64,000 nucleotides of DNA from positions 1 to 64,000 of the forward strand of contig SKCR01038948.1 of the NCBI GenBank assembly GCA_019454045.1. The letters are read 5' to 3'. Made by a program: the position numbers and the translations under genes. Source of the DNA: Zanthoxylum bungeanum (Eukaryota > Streptophyta > Magnoliopsida > Sapindales > Rutaceae). Below the pieces are notes generated by a model. It did no database searches. It was given only the letters and a program-made list of their open reading frames with translations, and had not been told where the DNA came from. This document shows, piece by piece, positions 44,243-55,680 of the stretch; the stretch's first letter is position 1; each line of letters begins with the position of its first letter.

Positions 44243-45222
44243 CTAATCATTTTCCTTTATTTTTCTTTATAATTTCCTCTTTCACCCAAATATCTTTCCA
44301 ACTCAGACATAGCATTCTACCATTTGGTGGGATTGAATCGTTTAATATCATTATATTTTATCATAAATCATTGTTTCATTAAATTTAATTGTCGGTAACT
44401 GAGACTTACAGTAAGTTTATAATGGTCATCTAGTGATTTTATCGGAATTATTATTGTTAGAAAGTTCTGCAGATAAAATGGAGATTTATATGCTTCGAAG
44501 TAAAAGGAAGATCATTTGACAGGCAAAAGTATGATTTATTTTCATTTTAGCCTTATTACTACAACTGTCTTCTCTTTTTCATGATCGTAATAAAATTGTG
44601 ACCAAATATACATCTCATTCCCATCTCATGTATGACGATCATGAAGACACTCTATAAATTCTTTATTTGGTCATTAAAAAAAAAATTTAAAAGAAATATC
44701 TATTTATGCATTAGGAGAGAATGAACCTTGGTTTAACTATAAAGTTATTCTAATAACCTAAAATCAAATATTTGAGTTGGAGAAACAATCTCTTTACAAA
44801 AATAAAAATAAAGATAAAATTTTATATATATTGAATTCTTCTAAAAAATCATCGTGTGAGAGATCTCATACGCTATATCATCTTTTATCTAAATATGGGT
44901 TATGAGTTATCACAGTGTGCTGACCATGGTGCATTTCAAAGACCCAACACACAGCTACCACCAATTGACACTAAACTTTCGATTTTTAGCTGCCCCAAAA
45001 AAAAAAAAAAAAAAGGCAAAAAGAATGAAAGAAAGAAAGAAACCATCACAAAATCTAACAACTTTCCTACATTCTTACTAAAGTTTCTCTCCACCCACAA
45101 TGTTTAATAAGACTAAGCAGAAAGCACATAATAAGACTAATGGGTTTTCATGAAATTAAAACTTCTTTACATGACAATGATTGTCCTGTTACTGTTAGTC
45201 GAATGACCGATTCTAGGATAAT
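44243..45222. other. Host-like sequence, second copy of the duplicated segment
   Basis: About 980 bp with no convincing gene. 44581-45055 matches 14402-14980, including the SINE relic (about 44717-44880) and the 'accaccaattgacactaaactttcg' passage. A poly(A) run lies at 44997-45014. 45056-45222 is unique here and leads to the E2 insertion site. Confidence 0.6.
44717..44880 (+). repeat. Degenerate tRNA-derived SINE, second copy
   Basis: Same motif order as at 14527-14690 (aaccttggtttaac, ttgagttggagaaaca, tctctttacaaaaat). It is part of the duplicated host segment rather than an independent insertion. Confidence 0.45.
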
Positions 45223-46319
45223 TGACCGGCGTAATCACACGCGTATAACGCAAGCGCACATATCGTTCAAGTAGTATAAATGTATCGATCCTACGAGGAT
45301 TAATACCTAAGCTATTAATTTATGAAGTCAAATTTTTACAAATATCTAATGAATTGGTTGTTTGATTGGAATGTGACTTTAAACTTAAAACAAGTAAATT
45401 AATCAGCGCGAAAGTAAATTAAGGAAAATTCAATATTATTAAACTATCAAGAGTTGTGAATCCTTCCAATATCTTTTAAAGATGAAGTGGTTATTTCATG
45501 TTTGTGTAATATATTGGTTTACTAACATAGAACACGAAATTATGCAAAAGCCTATGTCGATGGTCAGATGCAAATACCCAGTGTAACCCAATTAATCATA
45601 TGTCTATGTCAATCAAGTTACCTGAATTCATTAAGATTAAGTTCCAATTGTGGCTACCCCCGCCCGACAGGTATAAGTCTAAGGCTGAAACCTAAAATTT
45701 CATTGTCAAGTTTATTTTAAGTTTACCAAATCAATCTTATTAATGGTCAGTTAACAAGAAGCATTAAGCTTAAGACTTAATAAATAAACCTTTATATTAC
45801 TCAAACTATAAAATAACCCATTATAAACCGGTGATATTGGAAATCATCACAACCCCAGATAACAGGTTTAGTTACCACACATATCTAAGGCTAGTAAAAG
45901 CTTAAATAAAGTAAATGACATAAAGTAAATGCTGGAAAGTAAATGCTGGAAATTAAATAAAGTAAATGCTGGAAAGTAAATGCTGGAAATTAAAAAGGGA
46001 AAAATACAATAAAAGAAAATGATGGGGTTAGAGGATATCCACTTTTATTACTTCTATTTAGATATCTCCCTATTATAATATATTAACTTTGCGTGATATT
46101 ACCAACCGACCATATAGGCGGTATCCTGATTAAGTTAAATTTAAATTAATTCCAACAGACCATACAAGCGGTATCCTTGTTCGTCAGTTAAAACCAATTT
46201 TAAGATAAGTCCAACCGACCATAAAGGGCGGTGGTACCCTCATTAAGTCGGGTTTTAAATAGTTCATATATTATAATTAGGGGAGATTAATCTAAATATT
46301 AGTAAAAAAGCTTACATTT
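45223..46319 (-). repeat. E2 3' LTR, distal part
   Basis: Reverse-oriented LTR end TGACCGGCGTAATC..., colinear with 61067-62090 of the 5' LTR, including the duplicated 'aagtaaatgctggaaattaaa' words (45930-46000). It stops at 46319, where the plus-strand E3 LTR begins. The 5' part of this LTR is deleted. Confidence 0.9.
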
Positions 46320-48474
46320 TGATGAGTGGTATTTCTATCACTATTTCCCACTCATTTAAACCTAATATTTTGTATAGTTTCTTGAGTTTTGTGAATATTT
46401 TGATGTGTTTTGTGTTATTTTGTAGATAAATAAAGTTTCAGGACATTCTGGAGGTGTTTTGGGGCAAATTGGACAAAATTGGATAAAAAGGGCAAAATCG
46501 TCATTTCAGCGTCGCGCCGCCCAGACCTTCAGCGTCGCGACGCCCAGTGTGCGCCGAATCTGCTAACATGCGCCGGGTCCACAAAATCAGAATCTGAGAA
46601 AAGTTGACTTTGCTAACGTGCGCCGTGCCACGTGTCACCATCACAACGGAGATGCTAAAATGCGCCGTGCCACGTGTCGAAATCTCATTGCTCGGACGGC
46701 CACCGCCCCACGTGTCATCCTACGTGTCGCCACATCATCTTCCACATCAGCCGCCACGTCAGCAAGTCAACCAAGTCAATATGCCACGTCAGCATCAGCC
46801 AATCACAACGCGACACGTGTCAACCTCTCATTCGTCTGACGGCCACCGCCCCACGTGTCGCCACGTCGCCTTCCACATCATCAGAGTGACGCAAGCAATG
46901 ATGTCATGAACAGTTGACACGTCATCGTGACGCAAGCAATGACGTCATGAACAGTGCCACGTCATCGGATAAGATTCTGAGCCGACCAACCAGCGCGTGA
47001 CACGTGTCCTACTGTACCCAGCGTCGCGACGCTAGTGCAATTTGGGCGGCGCGACGCTGGACCCTTATCCGTGCCTATAAATAGAACTCGAAATTTCAGT
47101 TTTCAGTGTACCATTCTCTCTCACTTCTTAGTTCTAAATTGAGAGTTTCTCTCTCTAGTTCTTTAAATTCAAGTTTTGTAATTACTTTTTAATAGTAATA
47201 ATAATTTACTTTCTTTATTTTACAGTTTATACTACTCATAATGAGGAGGTAACGTCCCTTTGTTAGGGTAAAAGGTAATTCTTTTACTTTTACTTCTTAG
47301 ATTATTCTCCCATAATTATAATATATTCAAGTTTTAAATTGACTTAATCAGGATACCGCCAGATTGGTCGGTGGGTAATAAAATTCATATTCCGCCTTTA
47401 TGGCTGGTTGTTTTCATATTCCGCCTTTATGGCTGGTTATTTTCACTCCGCCTATATGGCTGGTTTATATTAATGATTCCGCCTTTATGGCTGGTTGTTT
47501 TCATATTCCGCCTTTATGGCTGGTTGTTTTTAACTGATTAAATCAATATACCGCCTATATGGCTGGTTAATAATATTTTGCAAAGCTTATATTATATTAT
47601 GGGAGAAATCTAATTAGTATTAGTAGAAGTAATTCCTTTTATCTTAGCAATTTTATTTTATTTCACTTTCAGCATTTATTTTACCGCATTCACTTTATGC
47701 AATTTTATTATAACTCGTTAAAAGTTTTAAGCCCTAGTTATGTGTCATAACTAAGTTAATATCTAGGGTTGTGATGAAATTCAATATCACGAGTTTATAA
47801 GGGTTAGATTATAATTTGGGTAATAAAAAGAATTATTTATTGAGTCTTAATCTTAATGCTCTTTAATTAACTGGCCATTTATTAAATTGATTAGGTCAAA
47901 CTTAAAATGAACTAGACATAGGGATTTTAAGTTTAAGACCTTAGACTCAATAGCCCACGATCTTCCTTAAGGATAGATAGATAACCCTTTTAATAGATTT
48001 CCTTACAGGATAGGAATATACCTGTCGGGCGAGGGTAGCCATAATTGGAATTTAATCTTAATGAATCTAGGTAATTTGGTTGACATAGACATATGGTTCA
48101 ATTGGATTATACTAGGTATTTGTAATTGACCATCGGAAGAGGCTTTTACATAAATTAGTGTTCCAGGTTAATAAATCAATTTTACCCAACTATAAGATAA
48201 CTACTTTATCTTTAAATAATATTGGAATAAATCACAACCCTAGATAGTTTTAATATTGAATTTTCTTAAAATCTACCTTCAAACAATTTATTTATTGTCT
48301 TTAAATTTAGAATCGTCGCTATTTCAAATCAAATTAAACAAACTGTTAGATACTAGTAATCATTTAACCTCATAAATTAATAACTTAGGTATTAAGTCCT
48401 CGTGGGATCGATACTTTTTATACTACTTGAACGATACGTACGCTTGCGTTATACGTGTGTGTTTACGTCGGTCA
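46320..48474 (+). repeat. 5' LTR of E3
   Basis: A 2,155 bp LTR from TGATGAGTGG to TACGTCGGTCA. The U3 (46500-47040) has GCGTCGCGACGC-type palindromes and repeated CCACGTGTC. TATA box TATAAATA at 47076-47083. It carries an expanded array of the 'ccgcctttatggctggtt' unit (47386-47560). Confidence 0.93.
47386..47560 (+). repeat. Short tandem array in the E3 LTR
   Basis: Six copies of 'ccgcct.tatggctggtt' with spacers such as gttttcatatt. Other family members have only two to four diverged copies of this unit, so it expanded in E3. Confidence 0.85.
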
Positions 48475-48480
48475 AGTTTT

Positions 48481-48498
48481 TGGCGCCGTTGCCGGGGA
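48481..48498 (+). other. Primer-binding site of E3 (tRNA-Asp)
   Basis: TGGCGCCGTTGCCGGGGA, 6 bp after the LTR, identical to the E1 site. Confidence 0.9.
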
Positions 48499-48604
48499 CT
48501 TCTTTATCTTTTATTATTAGTTTTAAGGTTAGATACGTTACTTGTATCTAATTTTTTTTTACTTATTATTTTCTTTTATTGTGTTTCAGGTTTTCAGACA
48601 CTTC

Positions 48605-50809
48605 ATGAGACGAACCCGAAGTTTTGAACTACGACCGCTTGACCCAGAAATTGAAAGAACCATCAGACAGTTGAGAGGGAAAGGCGAGAAGCCCAAGAAG
48701 CTTTAGTCAACATGGAACCTGAACCTTTGGAGGTTGCACCACCAATTCCCATTCGAGACAGAACCATTCCGGTGGTTGACAGACTCATTTCCTGCATTGT
48801 ACTTCCTCCCTTACCAGCAAATGTGTGTGACATCAAAACTTGCATTCAGATGATTCAACAGTCAGTTCAGTTTGGGGGGAATGCAACTGAAGATCCTAAT
48901 GCCCACATCAGCAACTTCCTGGAAGTTTGCGGTACTTTCAACTACAACAGAGCTTCAGAAGAAGCAATGAGACTGCGAGTTTTTCCCATATTCCTTGAAG
49001 GACAGAGCTAAAGCCTGGCTACATTCACTACTAGCAGGTTCCATCACAACATGGAACACTTTAGCCACCAAATTCCTTGCAAAGTATTTTCCACCAGCCA
49101 GAACCGGAAAGCTGAGGAATGACATCACATCCTTTGTGCAACAAGACTCCGAAACTCTTTACGAAGCTTGGGAAAGGTACAAAGACTTACTCCGGAAATG
49201 TCCACACCATGAAATTCCAAAATGGCTTCAAGTCCAAACATTTTACAATGGGCTTTCTGGAATAATGAGAACCACAATTGATGCTGCTGCTGGAGGAGCT
49301 TTAATGGCAAAAGGAGAAGATCAAGCCTGGGAACTAATTGAAGAAATGGCCAACAACAACTCTTTGTGGCCAACTGAAAGAAGTTTGATTCAAAGAATTG
49401 CAGGAATATATGAGGTTGGAGCTAATACAGCAGTCAACACCAAGCTGGATCAGATATGCAAATTCATGGAGACTCTTACCACTGGATCCACAAGTTCACC
49501 ATATGGAGGAGCACCAGAATCAAATCAACTTGAAGAAACGGTGAATTATGTCAACAATTTCAACAGGCAGGGGAACAATCCATATTCCCATACCTACAAC
49601 CCAGGGTGGAGGAATCATCCTAATCTTTCATGGAGCAACAATTCAGGTCAACAGCAAAAGAACTATCCACCACCTGGATTCCAGCAACAGAATAAAGGCC
49701 AGGAGCAGACAAATGAACCAGTGATGGCAGGGATGCTTGCTCAATTAAAAAGATATGAAGCTATGATTCAGAGCCAATCAGCTTCCATCAAAGCACTGGA
49801 GAATCAGATCGGACAACTGGCCAATGCTCAGAGTTACAGACCACCAGGTAATCTTCCTAGCAATACAGAACCAAATCCACGGAACCGAGGAAATGAGCAA
49901 TGTCAAGCAATTACATTAAAGAGTGGTACTGAGATCAACAAAGATGTTGGAGTCAAAACAGCTGCTGAAGAAGTTTCAAAAGAAGCTAAACAACAGATGG
50001 AGGAAAAAGAAGCAAAGGAAAAAGAAAAAGAACAGATTACTCCACCACCACCTTTTCCTCAGCGTCTTCAGAAAAACAAACTGGACAAACAGTTTGCTCG
50101 TTTCTTGGAGATTTTCAAAAAGCTGCACATCAACATCCCATTTGCAGAAGCCTTGGAACAAATGCCCAGCTATGTAAAATTCATGAAAGATATTCTTTCA
50201 CGAAAACGGAGATTGGGAGATTACGAGACAGTAGCTTTAACAGAAGAATGCAGCGCCATCATTCAGAGGAAGCTTCCCCCAAAATTGAAAGATCCTGGCA
50301 GTTTCACAGTTCCATGCTCAATTGGAGAACAATACATCGGTAAGGCTTTATGTGATTTAGGTGCCAGTGTTAATTTAATGCCTTTTTCTATTTACAGGAA
50401 ACTACAAATTGGAGAAGCAATGCCTACCTCGGTATCTTTGCAACTTGCTGATCGAACACTAGCATTTCCAAGAGGAGTTGTTGAAAATGTGCTGGTCAAA
50501 GTTGACAAACTCATCCTTCCAGCAGACTTCATCATCCTTGACATGGAAGAAGACAAAGAAGTACCCATCATTCTTGGGAGACCATTTTTGGCTACAGGTA
50601 AAACTGTGATTGATGTGCAAAAAGGAGAACTAACCATGAAAGTGCAGGACCAAGAAGTGACCTTTAATGTTTTCAAAGCTATGAAATTTCCGAGTGATGA
50701 AAGGAAGAAGAAGAAGAATGCTTCAGAGTTGATGTTATTGATAGTATCATTCAGGATACTCAGCCAAATCCCACTGATACACTTGAGGCGGTATCACCAA
50801 TATGACTGA
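48605..50809 (+). pseudogene. E3 gag and protease, nearly intact
   Basis: Capsid, nucleocapsid-like and protease parts of the Athila polyprotein. The ATG at 48605 (MRRTRSFELRPLDPEIERTI) matches E1 and E2. A 1-bp loss near 48680 and a 1-bp gain near 48985 break the frame. From 48995 a 604-codon frame is open. It holds the retrotransposon gag core (RAKAWLHSLLAGSITTWNTL to YNGLSGIMRTT), NYPPPGFQQQN, the AITLKSGTE motif and an aspartic protease with CDLGASVNLMPF and ILGRPFLATGKTVI. No CCHC knuckle was seen, as is common in this group. A slip in an AG-rich run at about 50700 ends the true frame. Confidence 0.9.
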
Positions 50810-50836
50810 CAGCGAGCTAGATGCTGAAATCCTAGA

Positions 50837-52530
50837 ATGTATCAATTACCTCGACAAACCATTCGTTTCAAAGTAACACAACCAATTGAAAGTTTGGAAC
50901 TACCAAAGAAAGATCGGATCAAGCCTTCGATTGAAGAACCACCACAGCTAGAGCTAAAGTTACTTCCGAGCCATCTCAGGTATGCATTTCTTGGTAACTC
51001 TTCTGAATTACCTGTTATTATTTCTTCTTCACTAACATTGGAGCAGGAAGAAAAATTCCTGAGAGTGTTACGAGAGCACAAAAGAGCTATTGGCTGGACT
51101 ATAGCAGACATTCGAGGCATTAGTCCATCATTTTGCATGCATAAGATCCTGATGAACGATGAGTACAAACCCACAGTGGAGCATCAACGGAGACTCAATC
51201 CAATCATGAAGGAAGTTGTGAAGAAAGAAATCATCAAATGGTTGGATGCTGGCATCATTTACCCCATCTCAGATAGCACTTGGGTAAGTCCTATGCAGTG
51301 TGTACCAAAGAAAGGAGGAATTACTGTGGTCACCAATGAAAAGAACGAGTTGATCCCAACAAGAACAGTGACTGGTTGGAGAGTATGTATGGATTACAGG
51401 AAACTTAACAAAGCCACGAGGAAGGACCATTTTCCACTACCATTTATTGACCAGATGTTAGACAGATTGGCAGGGCATGAGTTCTATTGCTTTCTTGACG
51501 GATATTCAGGGTACAATCAGATTGCCATCGCACCAGAAGATCAGGAGAAGAAAACTACATTTACATGTCCCTATGGTACTTTTGCTTTCCGCAGGATGCC
51601 ATTTGGATTATGTAATGCCCCTGCCACTTTTCAGCGTTGCATGATGGCCATCTTCTCAGATATGCTGGAGCAGAGTATGGAGGTTTTTTATGGATGATTT
51701 TTCTGTGTTTGGAGATTCTTTGACCATTGTTTGCAAAATTTGGAACAGGTATTACAAGGTGCGAAGATACAAACCTGGTACTCAACTGGGAGAAATGCCA
51801 CTTCATGGTGCAAGAAGGCATTGTTCTTGGACACCGGATCTCACAAAAAGGGATTGAGGTAGACAAAGCAAAGATCGAGACAATTGAGAAAACTACCTCC
51901 ACCAACATCTGTCAAAGGGATTCGAAGTTTTCTTGGACATGCAGGTTTTTACAGGAGATTTATCAAAGACTTTTCCAAGATTGCCAAACCTCTTTAATCT
52001 TCTGGAAAAGGATGTGCCTTTTAACTTCACCAAAGAATGCCAGGAAGCTTTCAGATCTTTAAAACAGAAACTGATTTCTGCTCCCATCATTGTAGCACCA
52101 GATTGGACCCTTCCATTCGAGGTAATGTGTGATGCTAGTGATTTTGCTGTAGGTGCAGTTTTGGGACAACGCAAAGCAAAGATTTTCCACACCATTTACT
52201 ACTCCAGTAGAACTCTGAATGAAGCTCAACTCAACTACACAACCACTGAAAAGAAAAGGATTGCTTGCAGTTGTGTACGCTTTTGACAAATTTCGTTCTT
52301 ATCTGTTGGGTCCCAAAGTGGTGGTCTACACAGATCATTCAGCAATCAAATATCTTATCACAAAGAAAGATGCCAAACCCAGATTGATTCGTTGGATTCT
52401 TCTTTTGCAAGAATTTGATGTGGAGATCAGAGACAGGAAAGGAACAGAGAATCAGGTGGCAGATCATCTATCAAGGCTCGAGAATGGAGAAACAGCTGAC
52501 AAAGATCCATCAATCAAAGAAACTTTTCCA
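50837..52530 (+). pseudogene. E3 reverse transcriptase and RNase H, frameshifted
   Basis: The 286-codon frame 50837-51697 gives the RT N-terminal part: GWTIADIRGISPSFCMHKI, WVSPMQCVPKKGG, WRVCMDYRKLNKAT, the first catalytic block FLDGYSGYNQI, FRRMPFGLCNAPATF. An extra T at about 51683-51690 throws the frame just before the catalytic MDDF block. RNase H follows in other frames: VMCDASDFAVGAVLGQ at about 52120 and [13 protein letters not shown] at about 52320, ending in [11 protein letters not shown]. All catalytic Asp residues visible are present, so damage is by few indels. Confidence 0.9.
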
Positions 52531-53148
52531 GATGAACAACTGTTTTCCATAAATCAACAGGAAGTCCCTTGGTATGCTGACTATGTCAATTATATTGTGT
52601 CAGGAAAATGGCCGTTGGAAGACGACACTCAGCAACGGAAGAAGGTTCTTCAAAGAAGTCAAGCACTATGTCTGGGATGAGCCGTACCTGTTCAAACGGT
52701 GTGCTGATCAATTATTGAGACGGTGTGTTCCACAGGAGGGAGGTCAACAGTGTTTTGCAACACTGTCATTCATCACCATATGGCGGACACTTCAGCGGAA
52801 ACAAACTGCAACTAAAGTCCTACAATCAGGTTTGTTCTGGCCCACACTCTTTAAAGATGCTTATCTTTTTGCTTTTCAATGTGACTGGTGCCAGAGAACG
52901 GGGAATATTTCCAGGAGAAATGAAGGACCGTTGCCAAAACATTCTGGAAGTGGAGATATTCGATGTATGAGGTATTGATTTCATGGGACCCTTTGTTCCA
53001 TCATTTGGAACCCTGTACATCCTGGTTGCTGTAGACTATGTTTCCAAATGGGTTTGAAGCATTGCACTGCCATCCAATGATTCAAAAGTGGTGATCAAAT
53101 TCTTGAAAAAGAACATTTTCACTCGATTCGGAACACCGCGCGCAATTA
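52531..53148 (+). pseudogene. E3 integrase, N-terminal half, truncated
   Basis: The zinc-binding start (HCHSSPYGGHFSGNK...CDWCQRTG, HHCC type) is at about 52760-52910. Then comes the core start [20 protein letters not shown], then DYVSKW, with one stop (W-stop-S) near 53055. The sequence breaks off in FTRFGTPRAIIS at 53148, before the second catalytic Asp. Confidence 0.88.
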
Positions 53149-54127
53149 TAAGTAAATTCTCCGATTATTTTTACCATTCTCCATATACACAGCCAACAAA
53201 ATATTAATCAACTCATTGTGCCCACAATATTCATAAGTGTAGTTGAAAAGAGAGTAATATTTTTGTCCTAAAGTTATATCAGACTTCACACCTTTTTAAG
53301 CAATGGAATTTTTTTTCTGATTTTTTTTTGCGTAAAATAAATAAAGCAACATCTTCAATCCATGTAGCGAGCTTTGGACCAGTGATTCCCAAACCAGTTG
53401 GCTTTATGGCACTAGGTGTTAAGACACCCCTACAGACTTAATTACTCGGATTTCATATGTCTCTTTTTATTTTTATAACATCTTTGATTCATGTAGCGAT
53501 CTTTGGGTCAGTGACTCCCAAGCTAGTTGGCTTTAGGGTACTAGGTGTTAAACACCCCTACGGACTTAATTACTCGGATCTCAGATGTTTATTTTTTATT
53601 TTTTTTATTCCATCGCTTTTTATATGCTTCCTCCAATTAAACTAGAGCACTGAATATTACAAACTTTTCAATTACAACTCATGTCCATATGTTACCATGC
53701 ATGTTGATAATATCTGTCAACTGAGCATATGCAGATCCAATTTAATCAGTTTTATGGAGAATTCACAAATTAAATAATTCAAAAGGAAATAAACAAACAT
53801 TTAACTTGTTACGAAATAAGTTGAGATACGTCTCAGGAGTGGAAATTCCTTACACAGATACTCACACCAATTTCACCTAATTAGTCAAGTTAAAAGAAAC
53901 ACAAAATATTTTTTTATTTTTTTATAAATTTTTTAATTTTTTTTTGAATTTTTTTTTGAAAATTTTTGACTAAAAATCAAATAAAAACAACACAATAAAA
54001 ACAAGATGCTAGTAACTATTCCTCTCCCCCAAACCTAAATGAGACATTGTCCCCAATGTCTTAAAAAGTAGAATAAGAGTTTAGAAAACAGACCTGGTTA
54101 GCTGAAATTCTACATCTAAAATGAAAA
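53149..54127 (-). other. E2 3' untranslated region
   Basis: The reverse complement matches 41139-42130 of E1. It includes the tandem pair (53362-53590) and, at about 54020-54060, 'cattggggacaatgtctcat' on the minus strand. No gene. The last roughly 300 bp and the purine tract are deleted at the junction with E3. Confidence 0.78.
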
Positions 54128-54782
54128 TTACAGGTTAAGATCCAGATTTATCCGACGCTTCTTACCACAATCATTATCAGACCAGTTAATCTTGGAAAAG
54201 GATAGGGTCAATTTGTGGTTCAAAGGCTAAAATTTGGTCAATTAAATCTTGGGCAGTTCTGGCAGTAAAGATGAGTTCTTTTAAAGGTTTTGATACGAAT
54301 TCATTTCTCCGACATCATCAAGAAACACACAAAGAAAATCATAAAATCCATCAGCATTGAATAGTCCAATCGGTTTCTGGTGTATGTTCAAGTTCGCCCA
54401 AGATAATACTATAAAAAATTTCCCTAATCGTGCCCAAGCCACCTGACAAAGCAATAAAAGCATCAGCAAGGTTAATCATTTCCACCCATCGTTCAGACAT
54501 ACATGGCATGATTAGTTCCTCCCCGTTTGATGGTTCTATAAGATTCGCCTCCGCCAAAGGTTTTGGGATGATTCCCAAGACTTGACTGCCTCATTCCTAT
54601 ACATTCCTTGAAACGATCCCCATTAGTCCAAGATTGCCACCGCCATATACTAAGTGCATATTCTTTTCAGCTATGACTCGACCCAATTCCTGTGTTGCCG
54701 CTACGAACTCTGGCTTAGAACCAACACTGGTACCGCAAAACACACAGATATTTACAACTCGTCTTATTGAAGTGGCTTCCAT
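54128..54782 (-). pseudogene. LOG-like cytokinin riboside monophosphate phosphoribohydrolase captured by E2, broken
   Basis: Second copy of the captured gene, minus strand, in sense with E2 gag-pol. It is 655 bp, about 218 codons, with no introns. The N-terminal half (54782-54600) reads MEATSIRRVVNICVFCGTS, then HLVYGGGNLGLMGIVS, the phosphate-binding LOG motifs. The next frame (to 54351) gives GIIPKPLAEANLIEPSNGEE, MSERWVEMINLADAFIAL and SGGLGTIREIF. The catalytic PGGxGTxxE keeps its Glu but has Pro changed to Ser. The following frame has SWANLNIHQKPIGLFNADG. Three or four frameshifts (near 54600, 54420, 54300) and a stop near 54200 break it. The tail again ends KKRRINLDLNL. An alternative is another lysine-decarboxylase-like Rossmann protein, but the fit to LOG is better. 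Confidence 0.86.
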
Positions 54783-55187
54783 TTTTATTCTCAACTCTGG
54801 ATGCCTTCAAGAGTGCAATGATGAGTTGAATTTATAACACCTGAAAAGGGGTGAGTAATAATAGAACTAGAACCTGTCAGATGACAATTATTAGTTAAAC
54901 AGTAAAATAAATCGTGAAAGTCAAAAAGTCTGGATCCTGTCGGAGAAAATAAAAGAAAATAACATTTACAGGAAGTAAAAGCTTGAATGACATCTATGCG
55001 TTAGAGAGAAGCTTCCCATCTAATTTTCTTATAAATTAGAAAACATAGTCTTTTAGAGTCAGATTCCCGAGACTTAATTGTTGTTGTTCTTTCCAAAATT
55101 GTGTATATAACATGTGAATTGCATGATGCACATATCCACTGGAATGCATCTCAAGAGTCAATGATATGTCATCCAAAGACTTCTTAC
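54783..55187 (-). other. E2 spacer between small frames and LOG-like region
   Basis: About 400 bp, non-coding, matching 35157-35269 and 38287-38514 of E1. It contains, on the minus strand, 'gatgggaagcttctctctaacgcatag', then 'tcttttattttctccgac'. No promoter or splice site is convincing. Confidence 0.6.
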
Positions 55188-55620
55188 TCAAGCCATCCCT
55201 AATGAATTTAATTTTATATCACGATTATCAAACACAATTCCTAAAGAACGACAACGAGTATTACATGTCATACGAGCACATTTATAGCAAACACCCATTT
55301 TTAGCTCTTCTTTTTTAGCATTGTGTTTTTTTCCTAAACCAAGCAGATATGAGATAAAAGATTCAGATGACTCATCTGCCAATCAGACCTGTGCTTCAAT
55401 AATCCAACGAATATCATTAGGAATACCTTTGATCATCAGTACTCTCATTCGTTCCAAGCGAGCTTTGTAGACTATCATCAGGGAGTTTTGAGGGAGAGAA
55501 GGAAATTACTTGTGAAGATTTGCGAGAACGTCTTCCATCCTGAAATGTGACTTTACCTACACAAATTAAACACACGAAAATAAAACACACCAAATCTAAA
55601 TATATATACACAAAGTGCAT
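55188..55620 (-). CDS. Unknown small frames after E2 integrase
   Basis: Two overlapping protein-like stretches on the minus strand. The first (55620-55417) includes GRRSRKSSQVISFSPSKLPD and DDSLQSSLGTNESTDDQRYS. The second (55382-55188) reads MADESSESFISYLLGLGKKH and then MGVCYKCARMTCNTRCRSLG, with a CX2C...CX3C cysteine pattern that could bind metal. Between them, ERMRVLMIKGIPNDIRWIIE is readable in another frame, so a longer ancestral protein is possible. The piece lies between integrase and the LOG-like frame, where Athila elements may carry extra genes. I do not recognise the family. Confidence 0.35.
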
Positions 55621-55680
55621 GGGTTGCCTCCCTGCTAGCGCTAAGTTTAACGTCGTCAGCTAGACATGATTGCCCAAACA

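Larger units (their letters stand above)
46320..53148 (+). mobile_element. Athila-like element E3, right-truncated, nested in E2
   Basis: Plus-strand element with 5' LTR, tRNA-Asp primer site, gag, protease, RT, RNase H and the first half of integrase. It stops at 53148 in GTPRAIIS and runs straight into reversed E2 3' untranslated sequence. Its LOG-like region, if it had one, and its 3' LTR are deleted. Of the three internal regions it retains the longest undamaged frames, so it is probably the youngest Athila copy here. Confidence 0.9.
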
